Of a stretch of 64,000 nucleotides of DNA, positions 33,155 to 42,158 are shown piece after piece (position 1 is the stretch's first letter; the number at the start of each line of letters is the position of its first letter). The translations under genes were made by a program, and so were the position numbers. Origin of the DNA: Catenuloplanes atrovinosus (GTDB taxonomy: Bacteria > Actinomycetota > Actinomycetes > Mycobacteriales > Micromonosporaceae); contig NZ_JAVDYB010000001.1 of the NCBI RefSeq assembly GCF_031458235.1, forward strand, positions 4,946,001 through 5,010,000. The letters are read 5' to 3'. Below the pieces are notes generated by a model, which was given only the letters and a program-made list of their open reading frames with translations, searched no databases and was not told the DNA's origin.

Positions 33155-34621
33155 TCAGTCCTCAGGCGGAGAGCCTTCCGCTGCGAACGGCTCTACGGGA
33201 GGAAGCGGTAAGGAGAGGACGAAGCACGCACCTGTCGGCTCTGCAGATCGATACGCGATGACGCCGTTGTTAGCTAAGGCCAACTGTTTGACAATGTAGA
33301 GGCCGAGACCTGTGCCTTTCTTGGTTGGCGCAACACCGCTGTCGGCACGCGTGTAACGATCGAACAGGTGCGGAACGAATTCTGCTGGCACCCCTTCTCC
33401 GGAATCGGACACCTCGATGCTGCCACCGCCAGCGCCCGTCGCACGGATATGCACGGGCGGATCGCCGTATTTAAGGGCGTTGCCAACAAGATTTGTAAGG
33501 ATTTGATGGAGGTGCCGGGGGTCAGCAAGGACTCGAAGTGCCGGATCGATTTCGACAGTTACTTGCGCCTGCCGATCGGGTGCCATGTGGGTCAGCACGT
33601 CGTTCACGACACCCCGCACGTTAAGTGGCGTGGGCCGGGCCAGTAGGGTGTCACCGTCAAGTTGGGTGAGGGTAAGGATTTCTTCAACAAGGTTGTTCAT
33701 GGAGGCCGCAGTAGCGGCAATTTTCTCAACATCTCCACGCTTGTCATCATCACTAGCGTCTAACCAATCGCCGATCAACAGCTCACAGAGCCCAATGACC
33801 GTCGCGATGGGTTGGCGAACATCGTGACTCAGCATTGCAACCAGGTCGGCGACGCGGTCATTCGCAATCTTAAGTTCAGCATTGGCCGCTTCTAGCTGAT
33901 AGGCGCGCACCGTCAGCTCCTGGCGATGCCGGCGCAGCTCTTCGCTTTCCCGTAGAACCTCTCGATTACGACTAATGCTGCCCACCAAGATTACAGTCAG
34001 TAGACCAAGCCCCGATCCGCCCCCGGCAGCAATCCTAATCACCATATTTGAACTGTCAATCGGACCATACATTCCAACCAGAGGCGCGCCACCAATAAGT
34101 CGCCACGGCCTGCCCGGGATATCAAATCTGGCGAAACGCATACCATTGACGACAACTACATCTTCACTCCAGGGCGCATTCGACAACTCGGGCGCCACAA
34201 CCGAAAGTCCCGTGGCGACACTCGGAAGAACTTCACTCGAAGCAATGATTGTGTTGCCGCTATCGACGACGTAAAGCTGCGCCCCGCCGACTGCAATAGC
34301 ATGCGCTAAATATCCGTCCACAGAACCACCCCAGGGCACCAAATCTTGATCACCCGCATTCGAGCCAGTAGAGTTTGCCGCAATCTCAGAAAGGGCCCTA
34401 GCAGTAACTTGTAGTCGAAGATCAAAACGATCTTCCATCTCCCGCTTGTTTCGATCGGTCACCCATTGCGCGCCAGCAAATCCGAGAGCCGAGAGAATCA
34501 GCCATGTGATCATCGGCGCAACAAAGAAGCGGAACGACGGGTACGCGGAACTACCTAGACGAGTCACCAAAACACTATGCCAAGCCCGCAGCCGTCGAGG
34601 ACCGTTTCGACTGCGCGACAT
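33155..34621 (-). CDS. Orphan sensor histidine kinase
   Basis: 488 residues from the ATG at 34621; a GTG at 34720 would add 33 residues. Two membrane segments (MITWLILSALGFAGAQWV and GLGLLTVILVGSI) flank an outside sensor domain of about 170 residues. A coiled linker leads to the HisKA box LSHDVRQPIATVIGL with the phosphorylated histidine. HATPase motifs are NLVGNALKYG (N), DSGEGVP (G1) and KGTGLGLYIVK (G2). No response regulator gene is beside it. The DNA is lower in GC than the tra genes. It probably senses an external or envelope signal. Confidence 0.85.
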   Translation of the reverse strand: MSRSRNGPRRLRAWHSVLVTRLGSSAYPSFRFFVAPMITWLILSALGFAGAQWVTDRNKREMEDRFDLRLQVTARALSEIAANSTGSNAGDQDLVPWGGSVDGYLAHAIAVGGAQLYVVDSGNTIIASSEVLPSVATGLSVVAPELSNAPWSEDVVVVNGMRFARFDIPGRPWRLIGGAPLVGMYGPIDSSNMVIRIAAGGGSGLGLLTVILVGSISRNREVLRESEELRRHRQELTVRAYQLEAANAELKIANDRVADLVAMLSHDVRQPIATVIGLCELLIGDWLDASDDDKRGDVEKIAATAASMNNLVEEILTLTQLDGDTLLARPTPLNVRGVVNDVLTHMAPDRQAQVTVEIDPALRVLADPRHLHQILTNLVGNALKYGDPPVHIRATGAGGGSIEVSDSGEGVPAEFVPHLFDRYTRADSGVAPTKKGTGLGLYIVKQLALANNGVIAYRSAEPTGACFVLSLPLPPVEPFAAEGSPPED

Positions 34622-34719
34622 CCCGAGGACATCGGGCAACAAGACAGGCCTACAACGCCTATCGCCGCCAGCCGCCCGTGGCACAGCTGCTAGCCGTCCG
34701 GCCGGCCCTCCGGCGTTCA

Positions 34720-35133
34720 CTAATCAGTGCCGCATTCACTTTCCCATCGCGCACGGAAGCGATCGATCCGACATGGATGGCAGGAGAGGCACCCGTGCGT
34801 GATTATGTCGGCGAGAACGAGGGCCGTTTCTAGCTGAGTTTGAGAGCCAGTGGGTGCGGGCTGGCTTGAGCAATGTCGGTGAGTTCGAGCGCCACTTTCG
34901 TGCGAGTCGGCCGTCTGTCGAGATCGCGATCCGTCGGGTTCGGCGGAGGTCTCGAGGCGTTGGCGGGTGAGGGCGAGCATGTCGATCAGCCAGCCTGGCC
35001 CGCCGGTGATGTGCCTGGCTTTCAGCAGACGGTCGACTTCGTGGTGGACAGCGGGACCAGCGTCGACGAAGAAGTCCTCGCAGATTCCGAGTAGTAGCGG
35101 CAGCAGGTCGCTGTGGGGTTCGTCATGGCTCAC
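34720..35133 (-). CDS. Hypothetical protein (family shared with 1751-1890)
   Basis: 137 residues from a GTG at 35133 that overlaps the end of the broken DUF4259 copy. The N-terminal 65 residues (LLPLLLGICEDFFVDAGP, then ITGGPGWLIDMLALTRQRL) look real and recur as a fragment near 1.8 kb. The later part is Ser/Arg-rich and may be out of the original frame. Function unknown. It was downstream of DUF4259 before the two IS elements came in. Confidence 0.45.
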   Translation of the reverse strand: MSHDEPHSDLLPLLLGICEDFFVDAGPAVHHEVDRLLKARHITGGPGWLIDMLALTRQRLETSAEPDGSRSRQTADSHESGARTHRHCSSQPAPTGSQTQLETALVLADIITHGCLSCHPCRIDRFRARWESECGTD

Positions 35134-35157
35134 CGGCTGGACACTGCGCCGCGATTA

Positions 35158-35925
35158 GGGCGTGTATCGAAGTCCTACGAGTTGCGGCGCGTTGATCGCT
35201 GAAGGTGGGCGAGGTCTCCGGTAGAAGGTTTTTCGACCAAGAAACACCTGAATACCCGAGACCTCGTGGACACCTTACCGGTGCTGCGGCGGCATGATCT
35301 GACGGACGCGCAGTGGGCGCGTCTGTCGCCGTTGCTTCCTGTTCCTGACCTGCGGCGTCCTGGCCGGCCACCGGCTGTGTCCCGGCGGACGACGATCGAC
35401 GCGATCCGATGGCGGGTGAGGGCCGGAGCGTCGTGGCGGGACATCCCGTCGTGTTACGGCTCCTGGCCGGCGGCGTACGCATTGTTTCGCCGGTGGCAAC
35501 GGGACGGGACCTGGGCGGAAGTCCTGGCCTGCCTGCAAGCACTGGCCGAGGCGGCGGGACGCATCATCGGGAACGTGTCGGTCGACTCGACCACCGCGCG
35601 GGCGCATCAGCACGCCGCCGGAGCACGCCGGGACAGCGCCGCCCAAACCGAACCACCGGGGGGCGTCGGTGACCCGGAACCTGACGACCACGGCCTGGGC
35701 CGCTCCCGCGGCGGCTGGTCAACGAAACTGCATCTGGCGTGTGAGCAGGGCTGTAAGCCTTTGGCGATCGTGCTGACCGCCGGCCATCGCGGTGACAGCC
35801 CGCAGTTCACCCGGGTTCTGGAACGCATCCAGGTCGTCAAGCTCTCCGGCCGGGTCCGGACCCGGCCGGACGCGGTCATGGCGGACAAGGCCTACTCCTT
35901 CTGGCTCTGACTTCGATACACGCTC
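35158..35925. mobile_element. IS5-family element with internal deletion, 768 bp
   Basis: Terminal repeats of 17 bp, GGGCGTGTATCGAAGTC on the left and its complement with one change on the right. Flanking bases fit a TA target duplication. The element is short because the 3' part of the transposase gene is gone. Confidence 0.8.
35266..35910 (+). pseudogene. IS5-family transposase, C-terminus deleted
   Basis: 214 residues from a GTG at 35266. It has the family N-terminus (LTDAQWARLSPLLP), IPSCYGSWPAAYALFRRWQ and the first catalytic Asp in VSVDSTTARAHQHAAG. The second Asp is in VMADKAYS. The frame then ends abruptly as FWL followed by TGA and the right terminal repeat. About 70 residues with the catalytic Glu are missing. 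The junction joins the middle of the gene directly to its last codons, so an internal deletion made a non-autonomous element. Confidence 0.8.
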
Positions 35926-35928
35926 TAA

Positions 35929-37038
35929 CTGGACGTTTTAGTCAGGTATGTGGTGGTAGAGCTAGCTTCATGGATCGACCACGAACCCTCAACCGGTCCG
36001 ATCCGACTGGTTCGCCCTACTCATCCGCATAGGCATTCGTCCGGTTGGGGCGCCTATCGTCCCCCGATCGTGTCTCATTGGCTTTCACCACGAAATCAGC
36101 GGACCCAATGTCCGCGCGGCGGCCGTTTCCGCAGCGTACGCCAGCACGCATGACCGACAGACGCACCTACCCCTCCAACCTGTCCGACGCCCGCTGGAAC
36201 CTGATCGCACCCCGCCTGACCGCCTGGCGCCAAGCACGCACCGACGCCCGCACCGCACTCGGCATCAAAGGCCGCACCGCCACCCACGACCTACGCGAGA
36301 TCTTCAACGCGATCCTCTACGTCAACCGCACCGGTATCCCCTGGCGCTACCTACCCCACGACTTCCCTCCACACCCGACGGTCTACGGCTACTTCACCAC
36401 CTGGAGCAAGGAAGGCATCTTCACCGACCTCAACTACGACCTCACCGGCCTCGTCCGCGACCACCACGGACGCCCCGCCGCACCCACCGCGTCCATCATG
36501 GACACCCAAAGCGTCAAGACCTCCCACAACGTCCCCGCCGACAGCCAGGGCATCGACGCCGGCAAGAAAATCGCCGGCCGCAAACGCGGCATCATCACCG
36601 ACGTCCTCGGCCTACTCCTCGCCGTCGTCGTGACCGCAGCATCCGTCAGTGACAACGCCATCGGCCGCGACCTGCTCGACCACGCCACCCGAACCCACCC
36701 CACCCTGACCAAAACCTGGGTCGACGCCGGCTTCAAGACCACCCTCGTCGAATACGGCGCCACACTCGGCATCGACGTCGAAACGGTCACCAAAGACCCG
36801 TCCAGCAAGGGATTCAGCGTCATCAAACGCCGCTGGGTCGTCGAACGCACCATCGGCTGGCTCATGCAACACCGCCGACTCGCCCGCGACTACGAAACCC
36901 TGCCTGACCACTCAGCCAGCATGATCACCCTCGCCATGATCGACAACCTCGCCAAACGCCTCACCCACGAAACCACCCACACCTGGCGCAACCCACCCAA
37001 AGAACAAAACACACAAAATACGTGAACCAGACGTCCTC
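35929..37038. mobile_element. IS5-family insertion sequence, complete, 1110 bp
   Basis: Imperfect terminal repeats (GGACGT core near both ends, about 17 of 25 matching) are flanked by a TAA direct repeat (35926-35928 and 37039-37041). It sits directly against the deleted IS5-family element, in the same target. Confidence 0.8.
36150..37025 (+). CDS. IS5-family transposase
   Basis: 291 residues from the ATG at 36150. The frame is open upstream to 36045 but MTDRRTYPSNLSDARW is the family's usual start. DDE residues are in SIMDTQSVKTS, TWVDAGFKTT and RRWVVERTIGWLMQHRRL. Intermediate motifs GIPWRYLPHDFPPHPTVYGY and GKKIAGRKRGI are complete. The gene looks functional. Confidence 0.9.
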   Translation: MTDRRTYPSNLSDARWNLIAPRLTAWRQARTDARTALGIKGRTATHDLREIFNAILYVNRTGIPWRYLPHDFPPHPTVYGYFTTWSKEGIFTDLNYDLTGLVRDHHGRPAAPTASIMDTQSVKTSHNVPADSQGIDAGKKIAGRKRGIITDVLGLLLAVVVTAASVSDNAIGRDLLDHATRTHPTLTKTWVDAGFKTTLVEYGATLGIDVETVTKDPSSKGFSVIKRRWVVERTIGWLMQHRRLARDYETLPDHSASMITLAMIDNLAKRLTHETTHTWRNPPKEQNTQNT

Positions 37039-37218
37039 TAACGCCGCAGCGGCGACTGCTCGCGGTGGATCCGACAGACGGTGATCGTCGTCATGAGCGA
37101 CGCGTTCGAGGACCGCGCCAATCATCTCGATACGCGCCGCCGCTGGCGCGTCGTCCAGCTCGAACGCAAAGTCCGCGGCGTCATCGTTGCCGAAAGGCTC
37201 GACATCCCAGGTGCCCAT
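37039..37218 (-). pseudogene. DUF4259 gene, 5' part, interrupted by two IS5-family elements
   Basis: It starts MGTWDVEPFGNDDAADF at the ATG at 37218, and its first 60 residues equal those of the intact gene at 999. The frame is cut after AAAAL at the TAA target. Without the two elements it would continue at 35157-35123 as IAAQCPAGEP and stop, giving only about 70 residues. So this copy had already lost the normal C-terminus before the insertions. Confidence 0.75.
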
Positions 37219-37252
37219 AACGGGGTCAACCTACCCGGCTTAAGATCGCCGC

Positions 37253-37600
37253 ATGCAGCCGCTCGTTGACATGACGATGGGTGCCGCGGGTCCACCGCAC
37301 GAGGTGGTGCTGAAGCTCCAAGGCGGCGACGGCTGGGAGCTGAACGTCTGGGCCACCTTCGAGGATTTGGCCAAGCTCCGCTGCGTCCGAGTCGCCGCTT
37401 GGGACCAGCGTAGGTCGATCGCGGCTGGAACAAGTGCCGGTGGCAAGGTCTTCTGGTGTGGTCCCGGCGAGGGGTCAGACCCTGAGACCGCGACGGTGTT
37501 GATCGGCCACGACGACGAGGTGTGGGACATCGCCTTCCTGATACCTGTAACCCTTGTCGAGAAGGTCGGCACTCTGGCCAGCGAACGAGAGCTGGACTAA
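37253..37600 (+). CDS. Hypothetical protein divergent from the DUF4259 copy
   Basis: 115 residues from the ATG at 37253, 34 bp from and facing away from DUF4259. A beta-rich core (HEVVLKLQGGDGWELNVWAT, then KLRCVRVAAWDQRRSIAAG, then VWDIAFLIPVTLVEKVG) suggests a small sandwich fold. The ribosome-binding site is weak. No family recognised. Confidence 0.5.
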   Translation: MQPLVDMTMGAAGPPHEVVLKLQGGDGWELNVWATFEDLAKLRCVRVAAWDQRRSIAAGTSAGGKVFWCGPGEGSDPETATVLIGHDDEVWDIAFLIPVTLVEKVGTLASERELD

Positions 37601-37858
37601 CCAGTCGAGGCCCGCTGGCAACCTCCTGTCACCTGGCCCCGAACAGCGGCTGTCGTACTACGTTCCGGGGGAACCTGGTACCGCCGCCGCCACGCAGCAC
37701 TCCAGCGGGGTGGGTCCCAAAGACACGCACACAGAAACCCGCGCAGGACGGGTGGGACCAAAGCAGGCGACCAACCGGGACCGTCGGACACGCCCAGAGC
37801 CAGCCCCCCGAGGTGCGAGCGGTCGGCGAGACCGCCCGCACCTTTCTCACGGCCCCGG
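37601..37858. repeat. Inverted, diverged counterpart of 760-870
   Basis: Read on the minus strand, 37690-37800 matches 760-870 with scattered changes (shared blocks such as GGTCCCACC and GGGACCCRCCCCGCTGG). No gene is supported here. It belongs to the large inverted duplication that carries DUF4259. Confidence 0.55.
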
Positions 37859-38206
37859 TCAGGCCAGAACCCAGCCGGTGCAGTAGCCGGCGTACGGGTC
37901 GCACAGCCGCCAGGACGCCACGCTGTAATAGATCGGGGGTACGTCGTAGTAGTCGTTGTCAATGCCGGAGTAGCGAATCGAGCGGCCGTCCGGGACCCTG
38001 ACATCGATCCACACCAGGCCGTTACCGGCCTTCAGGTCCCAGATGGCGAAGTACTTGACATTGTCGACGATGCCGAGGCCCGCCTGCCCGGTCGTCACGC
38101 CCAGGTAAGAAGTCTTGAGTTCCTTCCAGGAGGCGTGCGCCGGCGCAGCTCCGATCCCCACGAGGACGGCAGCCATAGCCGCGGTAGCCAGCAGTTTTTT
38201 GATCAT
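37859..38206 (-). CDS. Small secreted protein
   Basis: 115 residues from the ATG at 38206, with a perfect GGAGGAT five bases upstream. A classical signal peptide (MIKKLLATAAMAAVLVGIG, cleavage after APAHA) precedes a mature part of about 90 residues. That part is rich in Tyr and Gly with two Cys in WRLCDPYAGYCTGW, likely a disulfide. KYFAIWDLKAGNGLVWIDV and RYSGIDNDYYDVPPIYY suggest a beta-sheet protein. Function unknown. Confidence 0.75.
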   Translation of the reverse strand: MIKKLLATAAMAAVLVGIGAAPAHASWKELKTSYLGVTTGQAGLGIVDNVKYFAIWDLKAGNGLVWIDVRVPDGRSIRYSGIDNDYYDVPPIYYSVASWRLCDPYAGYCTGWVLA

Positions 38207-38628
38207 CGTGATCCTCCGTTTGCTCGACTGCGATTGCATCGATCGTGTTGGAAGATCCGAACCGCACGCCATGCGCATCTGTCCCTGACCTGGGTGGATC
38301 TGTACTTGGGGGACAGATAACTGATCCACCGGCCACGATGCGCCGCCATGACGGACGGCACTGACAACCATGCCCGGGTGCGGCGGTCTATGCCGGGATG
38401 AGGGGCTGCCGTCCTAGCGGTGTGGGTCGGATAGCGGAGGATGGCTGGTCTCAACGGCTCGCAGTTCGAGGATGAAACGGGCGCGCACGGCGAGGGGCGT
38501 ACGTCCACCGGCGCGGCAAGGCATGCGGATGCCGACAGCACACCGGAGGGCAGTCGCGGCTACTGGCGTCGGCCAGGTCGCGTTGACCGACGCCCTACAA
38601 TCGAATCGATCAATGCACGGAGGGACAT
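38207..38628. other. Divergent intergenic region
   Basis: It lies between two divergent genes and should contain both promoters. Frames here are short shadows. No repeat or clear -10/-35 pair stands out. Confidence 0.4.
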
Positions 38629-39792
38629 GTGGCGTCACAACCGGCACCGTGGTGGAAAAACGTGAACGACACGGCGCAGCTGATCACCTCGGTGGTGAAC
38701 GCCGCAGCGTCGAAAGCGGGACGGGATGGTGTGTACGCCCCTCCCCCTGATACTGCACCGCCCCGCCGCCGACGCCGGGCGGCCTCCCTACGCCATCTCG
38801 CCGAAGTGATCCGCACCCACCGAATGGCACCCGGCATCGCAGTTGACAAGGACATCGTTGCCGGCGTGCTCGCCGGCGACCTGCGGTATCTGACTGATCT
38901 CGTGCCCGTCGTCGCGGTCACCCGGGCCTCGCACCACATCGCAGGCCTACCGTTCGGCGATGACGATGTCCAGCGCCTCGCCGTTGCTGTCGCGCACCTC
39001 AACGCCCTCCTCACGACAGCGTACGAATACGATCGACGCACCCCATACCTGCTGCCCGTACCGCGCCCGGCGTCAGCGCTCGTCGTCGAGCGGAACGCCG
39101 ACCGGTGGCGCACCGCGCCGACCGACGTGATTCAGCTCGCCCCGGTATGGCTCATGCCGATCGAGCGCACGCCGCCACGGCGGGACTGGACGTGGCTTCG
39201 CCCGGCGGCCTGGATCGCCCTACTGATGATCTTCGCCAGTGGCGTGCTGGTCGGCGTGAGCGGGTCCCGGCTCGCCGACTCGTCCCCGCCTGCCGCCAAC
39301 ACACCGGCGCACATCGCGAGTTCAGCGTGCCGGCCACCCAGCAAACCCAGCGCCTCCGGCGCAGTCGTGATGGGAGCCCCCTGTGCGCCTTCGAGCAATT
39401 CGACATGGCGGGCTTACGCTTCCCCCGGGGAGTTGCGCCACACACCCACCGGATTCGTGGCCACCGTGCCCGCCGGGTCCACCCTGTCGTGGGAATTCCT
39501 CGTGATCAACAGTGGATTTACGATGATCACCGGCCATCGCTACCGGTTCGATTTCATCGCCACCAGCGACCGGCCGCTGAACATTCTGCTCCGTCTCCAG
39601 GACGAGGAGCTGCCGTACCGGCCGTCACTCGTCGCGAGCGTTCCCATCGACCGTACGGCCAGCCGACGCAGTTACACGTTCACCGCTGGCACGAACAGCA
39701 ACGCGGCCGGCGAGGCCGTCTTCCAACTCGGCGGACAAGGGGCCTACACCGTCACGGTCGACGACGCCGTGCTTATCGAGGTCGACTCCTGA
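38629..39792 (+). CDS. Membrane-anchored protein with an outside beta-sandwich-like domain
   Basis: 387 residues from a GTG at 38629 behind GGAGGGAC. The inside part of about 185 residues includes a basic stretch (APPRRRRRAASLRHLAEV) and a helical region. One membrane helix (PAAWIALLMIFASGVLVGV) follows. The outside 170 residues read TGFVATVPAGSTLSWEFLV, GHRYRFDFIATSDRPLNILL and AGEAVFQLGGQGAYTVTVDD, which looks like a beta-sandwich binding module. This layout resembles anti-sigma-like or sensor proteins, but no such motif is visible. Function unknown. Confidence 0.65.
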   Translation: MASQPAPWWKNVNDTAQLITSVVNAAASKAGRDGVYAPPPDTAPPRRRRRAASLRHLAEVIRTHRMAPGIAVDKDIVAGVLAGDLRYLTDLVPVVAVTRASHHIAGLPFGDDDVQRLAVAVAHLNALLTTAYEYDRRTPYLLPVPRPASALVVERNADRWRTAPTDVIQLAPVWLMPIERTPPRRDWTWLRPAAWIALLMIFASGVLVGVSGSRLADSSPPAANTPAHIASSACRPPSKPSASGAVVMGAPCAPSSNSTWRAYASPGELRHTPTGFVATVPAGSTLSWEFLVINSGFTMITGHRYRFDFIATSDRPLNILLRLQDEELPYRPSLVASVPIDRTASRRSYTFTAGTNSNAAGEAVFQLGGQGAYTVTVDDAVLIEVDS

Positions 39793-39953
39793 CCGAACGC
39801 ACCGAGACAGCGGTGCGGTCCTGGGTCAAGCAGGCCGAACTCGACGCCGGAACCCGGTCGGACAGGCTGACCAGCGATGAGCGAGCCGAGCTGGCCCGGC
39901 TGCGGGCGGAGAACCGCCGCCTGCAGGCGGCATCGACGAGGTACGCGCCCTGA
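39789..39953 (+). pseudogene. IS3-family transposase OrfA fragment
   Basis: A frame reads TAVRSWVKQAELDAGTRSDR followed by DERAELARLRAENRRLQ. This is the conserved second half of IS3-family OrfA (HTH end and leucine-zipper helix). It then diverges. The rest of OrfA and all of OrfB are absent. Confidence 0.7.
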
Positions 39954-40359
39954 CGAGTGCCCCGACGCTCCCGGCCGTCTGACAGCAAGGCAGTGGCTCG
40001 CCGTCGGCAGACGGCATCCGCCACTTCGCTCTCATCCCGCCCGCACCGGTCGCACCGTGGGTCTATCCGTCACCGCGCGGGGTCAGCGGCCCCCGTGCAG
40101 GTGAGCATCCCGGACCGTGTGGCAGGCCACTAACGTAGCGACCCGGACGTCGTCGTCGCCATCTGCGGCTCGCCTGACTCACTGCAGGGCCGGCTGGTGG
40201 GCTGTCCACGAACGTTCGCCGGGTTTTGACACGCCGGGCGGCTTGCGTTGCCCGGCGATAGACCAGGGCAGTCTCGTCCGCGTTGGTCGCTGTTGAAGGT
40301 GGATGGTGCGAGGCGGCCGAGCGGTACGGGCGCGGCGGTTGACCCAGGACGAGGGCCGC

Positions 40360-40665
40360 AGATGCAACAACTCGTCCGGCGTGGCAAACACGGCTCGGTC
40401 CGGGATCGCCGGGCGTTGATCATGATGGCGTGAGTGTCACGGACCCCGGTCACGGCGATCGCCCGGCTGGTCGCCGCGCACGAGGACACAGTCAGGGATC
40501 TGATCCATATGTTCAAGCAGATGGGGTTGGCATGCCTCCACCCTCAGCGGACGGGAGGCCGTCCCCGCCGGATCAGTGAAGACGATGAGGCGTTCATCGT
40601 CGCGACGGCCACCTCTCATCCGCGTCGGCTCGGGCGGCCGTTCACGCTGGAGTTCTACCGCGTCG
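40360..40665 (+). pseudogene. IS630-family transposase N-terminal fragment
   Basis: Reads QQLVRRGKHGSVRDRRALI. After a frame change at about 40430 it continues SRTPVTAIARLVAAHEDTV, MGLACLHPQRTGGRPRRIS and EDDEAFIVATATSHP. This is the helix-turn-helix of IS630-type transposases. It breaks off after LGRPFTLEFY where the MFS gene ends, so the catalytic part is missing. Confidence 0.7.
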
Positions 40666-42040
40666 CCGGGGATGCACGACGCCCACGAGCACGCCGGGAA
40701 GCGCTCCACCAGAACGACGCGGTCACGAGCGCCGCTGCCAGCGCGGGTAGCAGACCCATCATGGCGAGCGCGTGCACAAGACCGACCGGTTGCCACAACG
40801 CCGAGCACATCGCCGAGCCGGCCGCACCACCGCCGAAGAAGGCGAGGTTCCCGATGCCGATCGCGCTGCCACGGCTCTGCGGCGCACGCTGCCCGACGAG
40901 CCCGGTGTAGACGGTTTGGGTGGTGCTGAACGCGCCGAACGCGACGGCGACGGTGGCGACGAGGACCGCCGGATGCGGCACGATCGCGGTGCCGGCGAGG
41001 ATTCCGCCGAATGTCATGGCGACGATTGCGAGGACCCGGACCGCGCCGAGGGAAGGGACGTACCGGGACGCGATCTGGGCCAGCAGCACCGCGCCGGCAG
41101 CTCCTGGCAGGAGCACCACGCCGACGTCGACGGCGCTGTACTGGTGCTGCCGGTAGAGCACGTGCGGTACCGCGTACAGGGCGGCGAACATCCCGCCGTA
41201 CACGCCGGCACCGATGACAGCTGCGGCACGCAGCTGCGCGTCGCCGAGGACCACGCGCAGCACGCCGGCGCCTTCCCGTCCGCGATGACGGCGCACCGTG
41301 ACGATCGCCGCTGCCATCGTCGCGGCCAGGACCGCTACTGTCGCTGCGGCGGGAAGCCGCAGGGTGTGGGCCTGGATCAGCAGCAGTCCTCCCGCGGCGG
41401 CGATCGCGACGGCCGCGACGCCGGTGAGGTGCGCGGGCGGGCCGCCGGTGGGTTGGCGGCGGGTCAGCGGCAGTGCGAACGGCACGATCAGGAGGGCGGC
41501 GGCGGGCAGGACCATCGGCAGCCGCCAGGACACGAGGCTGGTCAGCCCGCCGGCGATGGTGGCGGTGGCCGAGACACACGCCAACGTCGCCCCGATCATG
41601 GCCAGGGCGCGCGGCCGGGCGGCTTCGGTGAGCTGCGCGGCTGCGGTCATGGCGGCCGTGGTGATCGCACCTGAGCCGGCGGCGAGCAGGAGGCGGCCTG
41701 CCACCAGCGTGAGCAGTCCCGGCGCGATGATGCAGATGGCGGTACCCGCGGCCAGCAGGATCGCGCCGGCGGTGAGGATGCGGCGGGTGCCGTAGCGGTC
41801 GGCCAGCAGGCCTGCGGTCGCGGTGGCGGTGCCGAGGCCGAGCGCGTGGGCGGTCAGGATCCATACCGCGGCGATCGGTGTCGTGCCCAGGGCGTCGACG
41901 GCGGCCGGGAGCGCGACCGCGGCGGCGCTGACGCCGTAGATCGCCGGTCCGTAGAGCAGGCCCAGACGCAGGCCGGCGCCACGACGGTGGCGTGGTGCCT
42001 CAGCGGTGTCCGCGGGCGCGGGGGCGTGGTGTGCGGACAT
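40655..42040 (-). CDS. MFS transporter (drug-efflux type)
   Basis: 461 residues from the ATG at 42040 with GGAGG five bases upstream. About 12 hydrophobic helices alternate with short loops. Between helices 2 and 3 the sequence LLADRYGTRRIL is the MFS motif A (DxxGxR/KR). LAAGSGAITTAAMTAAAQL and LFGLPLTRRQ-type loops follow. The C-terminal 20 residues are basic. It probably exports small hydrophobic compounds. The MarR-type gene 118 bp upstream in the same direction is its likely regulator. The gene's 3' end meets the IS630 scar. Confidence 0.85.
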   Translation of the reverse strand: MSAHHAPAPADTAEAPRHRRGAGLRLGLLYGPAIYGVSAAAVALPAAVDALGTTPIAAVWILTAHALGLGTATATAGLLADRYGTRRILTAGAILLAAGTAICIIAPGLLTLVAGRLLLAAGSGAITTAAMTAAAQLTEAARPRALAMIGATLACVSATATIAGGLTSLVSWRLPMVLPAAALLIVPFALPLTRRQPTGGPPAHLTGVAAVAIAAAGGLLLIQAHTLRLPAAATVAVLAATMAAAIVTVRRHRGREGAGVLRVVLGDAQLRAAAVIGAGVYGGMFAALYAVPHVLYRQHQYSAVDVGVVLLPGAAGAVLLAQIASRYVPSLGAVRVLAIVAMTFGGILAGTAIVPHPAVLVATVAVAFGAFSTTQTVYTGLVGQRAPQSRGSAIGIGNLAFFGGGAAGSAMCSALWQPVGLVHALAMMGLLPALAAALVTASFWWSASRRARGRRASPATR

Positions 42041-42158
42041 GAGTCCTCCAGGGAGAGGCATCGTGAGGGCTGCGCGATGAGCAGGCGGTGTCGGGTTGGC
42101 CGGTGCCGGCAGGGATCGCTGGCGCGTGCGGCGGTGTCCACGTCCGGTCGGGAAAGGT

